NCBI GenBank assembly: GCA_013112545.1
Contig: JABFGJ010000001.1
Span: forward strand, 434,001-498,000
Length of the DNA stretch: 64,000 bases
Origin: Bacteroidota bacterium
Lineage (GTDB): Bacteria; Bacteroidota; Bacteroidia; Flavobacteriales_E; Vicingaceae
Direction of reading: 5' to 3'
In this document: positions 8,534 to 17,364 of the stretch, piece after piece
Layout: the number at the start of each line of letters is the position of its first letter
Position numbering within the stretch: the first letter of the stretch is position 1
Position numbers and translations under genes: made by a program
The notes under the pieces: generated by a model
Database searches by the model: none
What the model was told of the DNA's origin: nothing
The model's input: the letters and a program-made list of their open reading frames with translations, nothing else

Positions 8534-9349
8534 ATGGAAGATTTAACTACTTATACTGACCTATTTATGGAATTTGTATTCTCCTATGGGCCCAAATTAA
8601 TTGGTGCAATCATAACATTAGTTATTGGGCTTTGGGTTATTAAAACAATAATGAAGGGGATTAGTAAAGGATTTGAAAAAAGAGAGATGGATCCATCTTT
8701 AATCCCATTTTTAAAGAGCTTAATCGGCACTCTTTTAAAAGCTCTACTGGTTATTTCAGTTATGTCTATGTTGGGCATTGCAATGACCTCTTTTGTAGCG
8801 ATTTTAGGTGCTATGGGTTTGGCTGTTGGTATGGCCCTGTCGGGAACTTTACAGAACTTTGCTGGAGGAGTCATCATTTTAATTTTAAAGCCATTTAAGG
8901 TTGGAGACTTTGTTGAAGCACAAGGTTATTCTGGTACTGTGAACTCAATTATGATTTTTAACACTATCCTTAAAACCCCTGACAACAAGACAATTATTAT
9001 CCCAAATGGCGGTCTATCAACTGGGTCGTTAATCAACTATTCAACAGAATCAACTAGAAGAGTAGATTGGACTGTAGGAATTGGATATGGGGATGACATT
9101 CAAAAAGCAAGACAAATTTTATTGGATATATTAACAACAGATAGCCGTGTATTTAAAGATCCAGCTCCATTTATTCAAGTTTCTGCCTTAGCAGATAGCT
9201 CAGTAAACTTAGCAACACGAGTTTGGGTAAATTCTAGTGATTACTGGGCGGTTTACATGGAAACCAACGAAAAAATATACAATGAATTTAACAAACAAGG
9301 CATAAACATTCCATTTCCACAAATGGATGTACATGTTCATAAAGACTAA
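8534..9349 (+). CDS. Small-conductance mechanosensitive channel, MscS family
   Basis: A 271-residue protein of typical minimal MscS length. It has three transmembrane helices; the third is the Gly/Ala-rich pore helix (VAILGAMGLAVGMALSG) followed by the conserved NFAGGVIILILKPFKVGDFVE beta-domain entry, broken here only by my numbering at about residues 110-130. The cytoplasmic part has the PDNKTIIIPNGGLSTGSLINYS segment and a C-terminal alpha/beta domain. It should open under membrane tension to release solutes during hypo-osmotic shock. The DUF3078 gene follows after 11 bp and probably shares the transcript, which ends at the terminator at 10381. Confidence 0.93.
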   Translation: MEDLTTYTDLFMEFVFSYGPKLIGAIITLVIGLWVIKTIMKGISKGFEKREMDPSLIPFLKSLIGTLLKALLVISVMSMLGIAMTSFVAILGAMGLAVGMALSGTLQNFAGGVIILILKPFKVGDFVEAQGYSGTVNSIMIFNTILKTPDNKTIIIPNGGLSTGSLINYSTESTRRVDWTVGIGYGDDIQKARQILLDILTTDSRVFKDPAPFIQVSALADSSVNLATRVWVNSSDYWAVYMETNEKIYNEFNKQGINIPFPQMDVHVHKD

Positions 9350-9360
9350 AAACAACTACA

Positions 9361-10356
9361 ATGATTAATATGAAAAAAATATTTCTATTTACAGCTTTAA
9401 TTACCTGCTTAGGTGTCACAGCTCAAACGACAGAAGCTGAAAAAAAACTTAAAGCACAAAACTCAGATACTACACAAGGTTGGAAAACTGGCGGTGTGTT
9501 TGGTGCTAATTTTTCCCAAGTTTCTTTGACAAATTGGGCTGCTGGTGGTCAAAGTTCAGTTACTGTTAGCGGTATTTTAGATGTATTCGCAAATTATAAA
9601 AAAGGAAATTCCGCTTGGGACAACAACTTAACTTTAGGTTATGGTGAAGTAAAACAAGGTGTAGCAAGTTGGATTAAATCTGATGACCGTATTTTGCTAA
9701 CTTCTAAGTATGGAAAAAAGGCGAGTGAAGATTGGTATTATGCTGGTTTAATGAACTTCAAATCTCAATTTACAAGAGGTTATAGTGACCCTAGTAAAGC
9801 TAATGTAATCTCTGACTTCTTGGCTCCTGGGTATTTACTTGGAGCACTAGGAATGGACTATAAGCCCAACGATAACTTCACCATGTTTATTTCTCCATTT
9901 ACTGCTAAATTAACCATGGTAACCATTCAAGAATTAGCAGACGCAGGTGCATATGGCGTAGAAGCTGCCGAATACAACAATTTGGGAGAAAAAACTAAAA
10001 GCGGTGAAAATACTCGACTTGAAGTTGGGGGATATATGAGAATGTTGTACAAAAAGCAATTAATGGAAAACATTACTTTTCAAACAAATGTTGATTTATT
10101 CTCTAATTATTCTGAGGAACCAACCCACATTGATGTAAACTGGGATAACTTGCTTTCGATGAAGGTAAACAAATACATAACCACAACTATATCTACTTCA
10201 TTGATTTATGATCATGATATTGATATTGCAGAAACTGATTCAAAAGGAATTCAAAAAGTTGATTCAAATGGCCTTCCTATTATTGGGCCAAGAACACAGT
10301 TTAAATATGTTTTAGCGGTTGGCTTTCAATACCAATTTGGTGCTAAGAAAAAATAA
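9361..10356 (+). CDS. DUF3078 family outer-membrane protein
   Basis: A 331-residue protein; the functional start may be the Met at 9370, where the signal peptide begins (MKKIFLFTALITCLGVTAQ). The mature start WKTGGVFGANFSQVSLTNWA is the signature of DUF3078, a Bacteroidota-specific family of predicted outer-membrane beta-barrels. Alternating hydrophobic strands and the C-terminal VGFQYQFGAKKK agree with that. The function is unknown. The gene is 11 bp downstream of the MscS channel, which suggests, without proving, a shared role in the response of the envelope to osmotic change. Confidence 0.85.
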   Translation: MINMKKIFLFTALITCLGVTAQTTEAEKKLKAQNSDTTQGWKTGGVFGANFSQVSLTNWAAGGQSSVTVSGILDVFANYKKGNSAWDNNLTLGYGEVKQGVASWIKSDDRILLTSKYGKKASEDWYYAGLMNFKSQFTRGYSDPSKANVISDFLAPGYLLGALGMDYKPNDNFTMFISPFTAKLTMVTIQELADAGAYGVEAAEYNNLGEKTKSGENTRLEVGGYMRMLYKKQLMENITFQTNVDLFSNYSEEPTHIDVNWDNLLSMKVNKYITTTISTSLIYDHDIDIAETDSKGIQKVDSNGLPIIGPRTQFKYVLAVGFQYQFGAKKK

Positions 10357-10380
10357 ATAAATTATAGCTTTAACTCATGT

Positions 10381-10418
10381 AAAAGCCCTCATTTTCATTG
10401 GAGAATGAGGGCTTTTTA
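10381..10418 (+). terminator. Intrinsic terminator after the MscS-DUF3078 unit
   Basis: Inverted repeat AAAAGCCCTCATT ... AATGAGGGCTTTTT with a 10-nt loop and T-run, 25 bp after the DUF3078 stop. The stem is nearly symmetrical with A and T flanks, so it may also stop the convergent thioredoxin-like gene. Confidence 0.85.
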
Positions 10419-10462
10419 GTTTTTAATCCTTATTCAGGAAAATATGAGTTTGTTATACTTTA

Positions 10463-11086
10463 CTATCCTGCACTTCTTTTAATACTACAACCAAGCGCAT
10501 TTGTATTTTTAGGATTTATCTCTTCTCCTTTAGCTAAGTTTTGTAACGCATTCTCTAAATACTTCTTAGTTACTCCTTCGGCATCTTTATGATTATCATC
10601 AATTGCGCCTTCATATACTAGCTTCCAATCTTTGTCAAATAAAAAAACATGGGGTGTTGATTTTGCTCCAAAAGCATTGGCCAATTTTGATCTTTGATCT
10701 ACTAAATAGGGTATATTAGAATAGCCTTTTACTTTAGCATGAGCAATCATTTCTTCCATGGAATCTTCGCTATTTCTTTTAGCTTCGTTTGAGTTTATTA
10801 AAGCAAAACCAATTTGATTTTCATTCGCCATGTTTGCAATTTCTGGGTATCTTCCTTCCCATGCAATTACAAATGGACAAGTATTACAAGAAAAAATAAC
10901 TAGTGTGCCATTCACCTTTTTTAATTGATTTAAACTCATACTCTCTCCTGAAGTGCTTTTCATTTCATAATCAAGTAAAGTTGCTTTTTCGCCTATTTTT
11001 AAGGTTTCATATTGGCCACCATTTGTAAAAGCTAATAAACCAACAGTAGCTATAATCAAACCCATTATCGTTTTAATGTCCTTCAT
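10463..11086 (-). CDS. Thioredoxin-family redox protein (AhpC/TSA-like fold)
   Basis: A 207-residue protein with an N-terminal hydrophobic segment (TIMGLIIATVGLLAF) that anchors or exports it. A thioredoxin fold follows with the active-site pair C67-x-x-C70 in IFSCNTCPFV, and the cis-proline region STPHVFLFDKDWKLVYEG. The middle insertion (NSNEAKRNSEDSMEEM) is typical of the redoxin/AhpC-TSA group of Bacteroidota periplasmic proteins annotated only as thioredoxin family. It probably reduces or isomerises disulfides outside the cytoplasm; its partner is unknown. Single gene, convergent with the DUF3078 gene. Confidence 0.82.
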   Translation of the reverse strand: MKDIKTIMGLIIATVGLLAFTNGGQYETLKIGEKATLLDYEMKSTSGESMSLNQLKKVNGTLVIFSCNTCPFVIAWEGRYPEIANMANENQIGFALINSNEAKRNSEDSMEEMIAHAKVKGYSNIPYLVDQRSKLANAFGAKSTPHVFLFDKDWKLVYEGAIDDNHKDAEGVTKKYLENALQNLAKGEEINPKNTNALGCSIKRSAG

Positions 11087-11167
11087 ATTTTTTTTGTTTA
11101 AAAATATAGAAAAAAAATTTGCTGAGATTGGCTAGTTTAATTTAGACATATAAAATGACACTAATTA

Positions 11168-13096
11168 TTAATTCTCCAAAATAACAAACTCCGTTCTTCT
11201 GTTGGTTTTTCTACCTTCTTCCGTTTCATTATCTGCTACTGGTTGTGTTTCGCCATATCCCTTTGCTTGTAGTTTTTCTGATTTAATTCCAGCCTTAACT
11301 AAATAATCTCGAACCGACTTAGCTCGTTCGTGAGACAACTGCATGTTAGCATCATCTGAGCCAACATTATCGGTATGGCCGCCTACCTCAACAACCATTT
11401 TCGAATTGGCTTTCAATAATTCAACTGCTTTGCCCAACTCTATATAGCTATCTTGAGTTAATACAGCGCTTCCTGTCTCAAAGAATATATTGTTTAATAC
11501 TACGCGAGCCCCTTTCTCTATTGGTTCAAGTTTTATGTGCTTTATAAACTCCTCATATTTAGCAGTTTCCTCCACCTCAAACTTATTGGAATAAAAGAAA
11601 AACCCTTCTTTGTTTGCCGACACACTATAATTTCTTCCTGAAGGCAATACTACTAAGTACTCTCCAGATTCAGAATTGCTTTTGGCTGTTGCGATTAACT
11701 CGCCAGTATTAATATCTTCTACCAACACCCAAGCGTCTATATATTCATTGTTTTTGGCATTTTTTACCTCGCCTTTTACAATTACCGATGGTTTTGGTCT
11801 TAGTTCGTCGGGCAAATCAATGGAATATATATCCAATTTTCCGGCTCCACCTCTATTGGATGCAAAAAAAGCGCTTTCTCCACTAGCCGAAATCGTAAAA
11901 TAAGTGTCTTCTCCAGATGAGTTTAAAGGTGCTCCAAGATTTTTAGGACTTGACCATCTCCCATTCTCAAACACACTAACAAATAAATCATAAGAACCAT
12001 AACCTGGGTGTCCTTCAGAAGCAAAATATAAGGTTTTCCCATCTGGAGCCAAATAAGGGCTTTTTTCACCAAAAGGTGTATTAATAATCGGCCCTAAATT
12101 TTCAGGCACCCCCCATTGTCCAAATTTGTTTTTTCGGCTTATAAAAATATCCATGCTTTCGTTATACGTCCCTTTTCTACCCGACACAAATGCCAATGTT
12201 TGACCATCAGAAGCTAAGCAGGGTTGAGAATCCCATTCTTCATTGTTTACTACGTTTCCCAAGTTAATCGGCTTACTCCATTCGTTACCGTTAAGTTCAC
12301 ACAAGTATAAATCACAACTACCAATTCCTTCATCGTCACCACATTTAACATAAATCATTTCTTGTCCATCTGCCGAAAAAGTTGAAGTTCCATCATTATC
12401 GTATGAATTAATTGGCTCTGGTAATAATTTCGGAACAGACCATTGTCCGTTTACTTTTTCTACAAAATATAAATCTTCGCCCCAGTCATTTTCTTCGTCT
12501 TCATCAACTTTATCTAGGCCGCCTTTTCTGTTGCTGGTAAAGTATAACCTGGTTCCCGTTGGGTCAATTTGGGGCATCATGTCATCAGAAACGGAATTAA
12601 TCGCTGAACCGAGATTAACAGGATCAGGCATGCTATTTTTTAATTTCCTAACTGCAATGGATTGCTTGGCATAATTTAATTTATATGCCGCTTTGTGATG
12701 ATAAACTGTCAAGTTTGGTTTTTGCGAATATCCATCTAAAAACTTCTGAAAATCAATACTTGCATTTTCTAAGTCACCTATTTCTATATTTGAATTTCCT
12801 CGAATATAAAAGTACCATGCCGAATAGTCCGGATTAGATTGCTCTAAACGATTAAATGCCTCTACAGCTTTAGCGTGCTTCCCTAAATCCGAATAGGAAT
12901 AACCTAAATAACACAGAGCGTCGCCATGCGTTGCATCTTTTTCAAGTGCTTTTTCAAATTGTTCTATCGCTGCTTCATAATCATCATCTTCATACAAAAC
13001 TTTACCTTGCTGAAAATAATAATTCCCCATTTGGCTTTGAGCATTCAAAGACAATGAAATTAGAACTATACCGTAGAAAAATAATATCCTTTTCAT
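11168..13096 (-). CDS. TPR / PD40 propeller / CarboxypepD-like / OmpA protein, PorE-like
   Basis: The frame is open to 13129, but the signal peptide starts at the ATG at 13096 (MKRILFFYGIVLISLSLNAQ), giving 642 residues. Domain order: three TPR repeats (from YYFQQGKVLYEDDDYEAAIE), a PD40/WD40-like propeller with repeats such as GTRLYFTSNRKGG, GKTLYFASEGHPGYGSYD and GESAFFASNRGG, a carboxypeptidase-regulatory-like beta domain, and a C-terminal OmpA peptidoglycan-binding domain (VVEVGGHTDNVGSDDANM, LSHERAKSVRDYL). This is the architecture of PorE, the T9SS component that ties the machine to peptidoglycan. Bacteroidota carry several paralogues with the same layout, so the assignment to PorE itself is uncertain. 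The mature N-terminus lacks the lipobox cysteine of P. gingivalis PorE. Confidence 0.75.
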   Translation of the reverse strand: MKRILFFYGIVLISLSLNAQSQMGNYYFQQGKVLYEDDDYEAAIEQFEKALEKDATHGDALCYLGYSYSDLGKHAKAVEAFNRLEQSNPDYSAWYFYIRGNSNIEIGDLENASIDFQKFLDGYSQKPNLTVYHHKAAYKLNYAKQSIAVRKLKNSMPDPVNLGSAINSVSDDMMPQIDPTGTRLYFTSNRKGGLDKVDEDEENDWGEDLYFVEKVNGQWSVPKLLPEPINSYDNDGTSTFSADGQEMIYVKCGDDEGIGSCDLYLCELNGNEWSKPINLGNVVNNEEWDSQPCLASDGQTLAFVSGRKGTYNESMDIFISRKNKFGQWGVPENLGPIINTPFGEKSPYLAPDGKTLYFASEGHPGYGSYDLFVSVFENGRWSSPKNLGAPLNSSGEDTYFTISASGESAFFASNRGGAGKLDIYSIDLPDELRPKPSVIVKGEVKNAKNNEYIDAWVLVEDINTGELIATAKSNSESGEYLVVLPSGRNYSVSANKEGFFFYSNKFEVEETAKYEEFIKHIKLEPIEKGARVVLNNIFFETGSAVLTQDSYIELGKAVELLKANSKMVVEVGGHTDNVGSDDANMQLSHERAKSVRDYLVKAGIKSEKLQAKGYGETQPVADNETEEGRKTNRRTEFVILEN

Positions 13097-13110
13097 CTGT
13101 TTTATAATTA

Positions 13111-13147
13111 AAAAAAGGGGAGCCAACATCTAATGTTTAACTCCCCT
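13111..13147 (-). terminator. Terminator between the propeller operon and the PorE-like gene
   Basis: On the minus strand AGGGGAG pairs with CTCCCCT (13141-13147 with 13116-13122). A second short helix (ACAT/ATGT) lies closer to the loop and a run of T follows. It lies 18 bp after the stop of the PQQ-propeller gene, so that operon likely ends here and the OmpA gene uses its own promoter or read-through. Confidence 0.7.
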
Positions 13148-13164
13148 CATAAATGTGCACTAAC

Positions 13165-14796
13165 CTAGCGCGTTTTTAATTTTGTAACTTCTTTTTTCTC
13201 ATATGCCCAAACAAATTTTCCGTCTTGACTTAATTCTTGTTCAGAATCTTTTTTGGCATTGTACATCACATAAGAGCAATCGTCTAAATTAAATGCAGCA
13301 AAGTCGTTTTTCTCAGTTCTCATTAACAAGATATTGTCAACAAGGCTTTCCGATTTCGATCTTTTATATTTATTGGCCGCAATTAGCTTCCCATCAGAAA
13401 TTTTAAAGGTTGACACACCTTTCTCTCCAACAACAACAATTTTATCTTTGTATTTTAAAATTTCAACTGCTAGTCCTACTCCACCATTTTTAACATCTTC
13501 TTCATAATTTACATTACCATCAGAATAGCGAATAGAGTACAAGGACTTTCCACTACAAACAATTAGATTTTCTCCATCAACAAAAGCATTGGTAATCCCT
13601 TTTTTGAATTTCTCAGAATCCCAAGCTGGTGTTCCATCGCTTACATTAAATGCCATTAAACCAAAAGGTTTAATGTTTGTTGTTCCAACTGTTCGAGTTA
13701 TCGTAGTTGTACCATCTGAGTTTTTTGATATAGAAATACTTTGAAACTCAACAGCTCCCCCTACTTGTGCAATTAATTTATCGTTAATTACAAAAATATT
13801 AGGAATTGCCTCAGCAGCTTTAAACTCTGGTGAGGACCACAAGTTTTTTCCAGTATTAACATCATATTTGTTAATTACAAATTTCTTTTTCTTTGTTTTC
13901 TCAACAATATAAACATCTCTCCCAACTCTTAATGGATCTGCAACTGTTCCATAAAGCGCATAAGAGCCATTGGCTCCTTTTGAACCACCTTGTGTATTAT
14001 CAAATGCAGCAGACCACAAAGTTGCACCTGTTTTTAAATCAAATACTTGAAGTCCATTCATGGTTAAAAAAACTTTATCCCCTTCAATATTCATTTTGTA
14101 AACTTGCTCACCAGTTACAATTTTTCGCTCAGGTATCCCAATATAAGTTTGTGTCCATTTTAAATCTCCATTAGCCATATCAATTCTGGCAATTTGATTT
14201 TTAAAGCCTTTAAAAAGCCCTTTTAATCCGGGAGGAGATACGTTTAAGGCAACAAGGTCGCCGTCAACAAAAGTAGAAGTTGCAATAGAACCCTTAAACG
14301 CAGTTGTTTCCCACTTTTCTTCTCCTGTTCTTGCATCTACGAAAGTTAAATTACCTTCTAATGATAAAATAAATCCTTTTTTCTCAGCGATATAGGTAAT
14401 ATTACTGCTTGAAAGCCCTTGATAAATAGTGCTTTCCCACAATACATCTCCAGTATTTAAATCAACAACAGCCAACTGGTCCTTTCCCAACTTATAGTCA
14501 AATAAAAAGATGGCGTCGGACTCCCAAAATGGTGCAAATGCATCAATTTTTCTCAACCTTGGAACCATTTCCTTGTAACGTTTACTCCAAACAATTGAGC
14601 CATCGGAGGTTTTAAAAACCGTTATTTCTTTGTCGGTGGCTATATAGCTGACTTCGTTTGGGCCTTCTAATCCAGTGCCCACTCGCTCCGCTTTATGTTC
14701 GAATTTTTTTGTCCACTCAACTTTCATGTCTTCTTGAGCGAATAGACCAATACTCAATAAGAGACCGGTGCTAATAGCGATTAATTGCTTTTTCAT
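13165..14796 (-). CDS. Exported PQQ-like beta-propeller protein
   Basis: A 543-residue protein with a signal peptide (LIAISTGLLLSIGLFAQ). Repeats of the form TGDVLWES, TGEEKWETTAF, NGDLKWTQTY, TGATLWSAAF, TGKNLWSS and DGTPAWDS mark an eight-bladed PQQ_2-type propeller. No residues for bound quinoprotein catalysis were evident, so a structural or binding role is likelier than dehydrogenase activity. It is the last gene of a tight run of three minus-strand genes (gaps 27 and 7 bp) that all encode exported proteins, and a terminator follows at 13111-13147. The start ATG gives the usual signal peptide length. Confidence 0.75.
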   Translation of the reverse strand: MKKQLIAISTGLLLSIGLFAQEDMKVEWTKKFEHKAERVGTGLEGPNEVSYIATDKEITVFKTSDGSIVWSKRYKEMVPRLRKIDAFAPFWESDAIFLFDYKLGKDQLAVVDLNTGDVLWESTIYQGLSSSNITYIAEKKGFILSLEGNLTFVDARTGEEKWETTAFKGSIATSTFVDGDLVALNVSPPGLKGLFKGFKNQIARIDMANGDLKWTQTYIGIPERKIVTGEQVYKMNIEGDKVFLTMNGLQVFDLKTGATLWSAAFDNTQGGSKGANGSYALYGTVADPLRVGRDVYIVEKTKKKKFVINKYDVNTGKNLWSSPEFKAAEAIPNIFVINDKLIAQVGGAVEFQSISISKNSDGTTTITRTVGTTNIKPFGLMAFNVSDGTPAWDSEKFKKGITNAFVDGENLIVCSGKSLYSIRYSDGNVNYEEDVKNGGVGLAVEILKYKDKIVVVGEKGVSTFKISDGKLIAANKYKRSKSESLVDNILLMRTEKNDFAAFNLDDCSYVMYNAKKDSEQELSQDGKFVWAYEKKEVTKLKTR

Positions 14797-14823
14797 TTTT
14801 TTAAAATTTAGGTTAGTGTATAA

Positions 14824-15198
14824 TTAAAATTTGAATTCATATCGAAACTTATAGCTTCTATCTTTTGGTAATTTAAAGGGCATGCGCATTAACTTTACAT
14901 AGTTTTTTAAGCTGTTTTGATGTCCTATTTCTCCATCTTCACTTCTTTCGATGGTGCTTACAGTATATACTTCACCTTTTTTACCACCTATGGTAATGTC
15001 AAAAGTATAGCTCCCTTTAATTCCCTTACTAGTAGCCCATTCTTTTAGCTCACCTGAATTCATCTCGTTGTCAAACGCTATATATGCAGCTTCAATGGCT
15101 TGCTCCTGCGTATTATAATAAGGTGTTTTTTGAGCGTTTGCTGAGATACTCAAAAAAAGAATCAGACTCATTAATATTGTTTTTGTTATGTTTTTCAT
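14824..15198 (-). CDS. Small exported protein of unknown function, middle gene of a propeller operon
   Basis: A 124-residue protein with a clear signal peptide (TILMSLILFLSISANAQ). The mature part (about 100 residues) has one helix (NTQEQAIEAAYIAFDNEM) and then alternating strands (GSYTFDITIGGKKGEVYTV), ending in RSYKFRYEFKF. It resembles no family I can name. The beta-strand pattern with a final aromatic residue suggests a small periplasmic beta-sandwich rather than a barrel. The genes on both sides encode exported propeller proteins, with gaps of 7 and 27 bp, so it is probably a partner in the same complex. Confidence 0.6.
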   Translation of the reverse strand: MKNITKTILMSLILFLSISANAQKTPYYNTQEQAIEAAYIAFDNEMNSGELKEWATSKGIKGSYTFDITIGGKKGEVYTVSTIERSEDGEIGHQNSLKNYVKLMRMPFKLPKDRSYKFRYEFKF

Positions 15199-15205
15199 CG
15201 TCGTG

Positions 15206-16303
15206 TTATTTATTAAATCTCCATTTTATTACTGAATTGCCATAGGCAATTAATACATGTTTGTTGTCTGGCAAAAACACAAAACTGGTATTGGTACCGG
15301 CAAAAATGTTGTTTTTAATGTTTTTCCATATTTTCATGCGGGTATCATATTGGTCAATTGTGCTTCCAGTTTCTACATTATAAATATTTACAACAGGAAA
15401 CTTTTCGTAAGTTGCAATCCCAAAATATTCTCCTGTGGCATTGTAAGAAAAATCTGGCTGCATGGTTGACCTGCCTGAATAGCCTTCTCGTGTTGGCTGG
15501 TAATTGTTTTTAGGTAAAGCAATGTTTACATAAGAATTTTGAGCCACATTAAAACTGACCAACTTTTCGCCATTTTGCATGTAATACAACTGGTTGATGT
15601 TGTCGTAAAAATCTGGCACTAAGTTTATTAATTCAAAGGTTTCTAAATCGTAAATGGATATTAGAAACTTGATTTTTGCAACTGCTTTTATAACTTTTTT
15701 GCTCACATTTTTACTGGCAAGCATCGCCACTTCTTTTTTACTAGGCTTTTTTACTATTGCCAATTCTTTACCGTCAGGACTAACTGCCAATACATTGGTG
15801 GCATCCTCTGGTTCAAACTTCTTTTTAATTTCCCCTGTAATTAAATCCCGAATATATACTTTGCCTTTTTCTAATGTGAAAAGCTCTTTTTCATCGGCAG
15901 AGATTTTGGCATCACTTATTTTATCAAATGAATGGATTGCTTTATTGCTGTTTAAATCTATTATAGTGTAATCTCTTGTTGAGGATTTTTTTGTTGAATA
16001 ATCAGACACACGCTCTTGAAGCAATAAGTAATTCCCCTTTGTTGAATAGTTAACATTGAAACCTCCATAATCCTTTGTAATAGGGATTTCCTTTATAATT
16101 GACTTATTGGAATAGTCGTAGATGATAACATTTTTCATTTTCCCCCCTACCAGGGCTACCTCTTTGCCATCAGGAGAAATGTCTATTCCAGTGATATTAA
16201 TTGGTTCTTCAATTACTGGCCATTTTTCAAAGTTTTCATTAATATTTTGTGTGTACACTAATGTGGCAAACAAAAGCAATGTGATTGTTATACTTTTTTT
16301 CAT
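15206..16303 (-). CDS. Exported WD40/YVTN-like propeller protein
   Basis: A 365-residue protein with a signal peptide (ITITLLLFATLVYTQ). Repeats of the WD40-like or YVTN kind follow: ITGIDISPDGKEVALVGG, KISADEKELFTLEKGKVYIRDL and VLAVSPDGKELAIVKKPSK, consistent with a seven-bladed propeller. It carries no sorting tail and no lipobox, so it is predicted to be periplasmic. It is the first gene of the three-gene run with the 124- and 543-residue exported proteins. A function cannot be assigned from sequence; a scaffold or sensor role in the envelope is an inference from the fold. Confidence 0.7.
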   Translation of the reverse strand: MKKSITITLLLFATLVYTQNINENFEKWPVIEEPINITGIDISPDGKEVALVGGKMKNVIIYDYSNKSIIKEIPITKDYGGFNVNYSTKGNYLLLQERVSDYSTKKSSTRDYTIIDLNSNKAIHSFDKISDAKISADEKELFTLEKGKVYIRDLITGEIKKKFEPEDATNVLAVSPDGKELAIVKKPSKKEVAMLASKNVSKKVIKAVAKIKFLISIYDLETFELINLVPDFYDNINQLYYMQNGEKLVSFNVAQNSYVNIALPKNNYQPTREGYSGRSTMQPDFSYNATGEYFGIATYEKFPVVNIYNVETGSTIDQYDTRMKIWKNIKNNIFAGTNTSFVFLPDNKHVLIAYGNSVIKWRFNK

Positions 16304-16385
16304 TTATGTCGTTTTTTATTCAAATTAACTTGCGTTTTTACTCCTTAGCAATAGAGTGATTACCCAGTTTAATCTATTGATTTTC

Positions 16386-16607
16386 CTATTGAATTAATCC
16401 TGTTTTTAGAGCATACTTAATCATACCAGCAAGGCTGTTAACTCCTAGTTTATTTCTAATGTTTGTGCGGTGTGTATCTACAGTTCGGTGACTAATTTCC
16501 AATAACTTACCAATTTGGGTATTTGAATACCCACCACCAATTAGTTTTAAAATTTCGATTTCTCTTTTAGTGAGGATTTCGCTCGGTAATGTTTGAATTG
16601 TATCCAT
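16386..16607 (-). CDS. Stand-alone LuxR/GerE-type HTH protein
   Basis: Only 73 residues: a nine-residue leader and one complete LuxR C-terminal domain (LTKREIEILKLIGGGYSN, then HRTVDTHRTNIRNKL). There is no receiver domain and no open frame upstream that would supply one. It is very similar to the C-terminal domain of the NarL-type regulator 100 bp upstream on the same strand, so it probably arose by partial duplication. It should bind DNA without phosphorylation control, perhaps competing for the same sites. ATG start; leader MDTIQTLPSEI. Confidence 0.75.
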   Translation of the reverse strand: MDTIQTLPSEILTKREIEILKLIGGGYSNTQIGKLLEISHRTVDTHRTNIRNKLGVNSLAGMIKYALKTGLIQ

Positions 16608-16655
16608 GGTATTATTTTATACCACGAAATAAGTCAAGAAAACAAGGGTGAAAAA

Positions 16656-16692
16656 TAGAGGATATAACGGATTTTACATCCGTTGTTTACCC
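16656..16692 (-). terminator. Hairpin after the NarL-type regulator, possible terminator or operator
   Basis: AACGGAT (16666-16672) and ATCCGTT (16678-16684) form a 7-bp stem with a 5-nt loop, nested inside AGGGT / ACCCT (16656-16660 and 16688-16692). It lies just after the regulator stop and before the solo HTH gene. No clean T-run follows, so a protein-binding site is an alternative. Confidence 0.4.
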
Positions 16693-16700
16693 TAGATGAA

Positions 16701-17357
16701 TTAACTAGCTAAGCCATTCTTGATGGCAAATTTGATCAAACCAGCAATATTATGTGCGTCTAACTTCTTCATTAGGTTGGTTCTATGAGTGTCAACAGTT
16801 CTATGAGAAATAAACAATTGATCTCCAATTTCTTTGTTGGAAAAACCTTCGGCAATTAGTTTTAATACTTCAATTTCTCGCTCAGTTAATTTTGAAAGTT
16901 GTATAGTGTCTGGGTCGATTTCAAAATGTGAGTGCTTTTTAGAATTAGGGTCTAATAGCGTTTGAGTGACTTCTGAGCTAAAGTATGATTTGCCTTTTGA
17001 AACCATATTTAATGCATCACTAAACTCTTGGCGATCTGCGTTTTTTAATAAATATCCATCCGCACCAATCTCCATTACTTTTTTAATCAAAGAAACTTCA
17101 TTATGCATGGTAAGAATAATAATTTTTGAAGCTATTTTAAACTCTTTAATTCTTCTAGTAGCCTCCAATCCATTCATAATAGGCATATCTATATCCATTA
17201 ATACGATATCGGGAATTAAATTCTGAACCAACAAGGCTCCTTCTTTTCCATTTCTTGCAGTGCCGATAATTTCAAATTCCTTCATCTCAGCAACAATGGA
17301 AGTTAGTCCATCTAAAACCAATTGATGGTCATCTACTATGATTATCGACTTAGGCAA
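16701..17357 (-). CDS. NarL/FixJ-type response regulator
   Basis: A 218-residue protein. An N-terminal receiver has the acidic pair in IIIVDDHQ and the phosphoacceptor D55 in VLMDIDMPIMNG, with the usual signalling residues in KIIILTMHNE and GYLLKNADRQ. A C-terminal LuxR HTH follows (LTEREIEVLKLIAEGFSN). The frame offers no ATG before the receiver, so I take the TTG at 17357 as start. The likely partner is the TPR histidine kinase at 18662-20617, whose HisKA_3 type is the one that pairs with NarL regulators. A glycosyltransferase gene on the other strand lies between. Two identical 12-bp AT-rich repeats 22 bp apart lie just upstream. Confidence 0.88.
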   Translation of the reverse strand: MPKSIIIVDDHQLVLDGLTSIVAEMKEFEIIGTARNGKEGALLVQNLIPDIVLMDIDMPIMNGLEATRRIKEFKIASKIIILTMHNEVSLIKKVMEIGADGYLLKNADRQEFSDALNMVSKGKSYFSSEVTQTLLDPNSKKHSHFEIDPDTIQLSKLTEREIEVLKLIAEGFSNKEIGDQLFISHRTVDTHRTNLMKKLDAHNIAGLIKFAIKNGLAS

Positions 17358-17364
17358 ATTAGTG

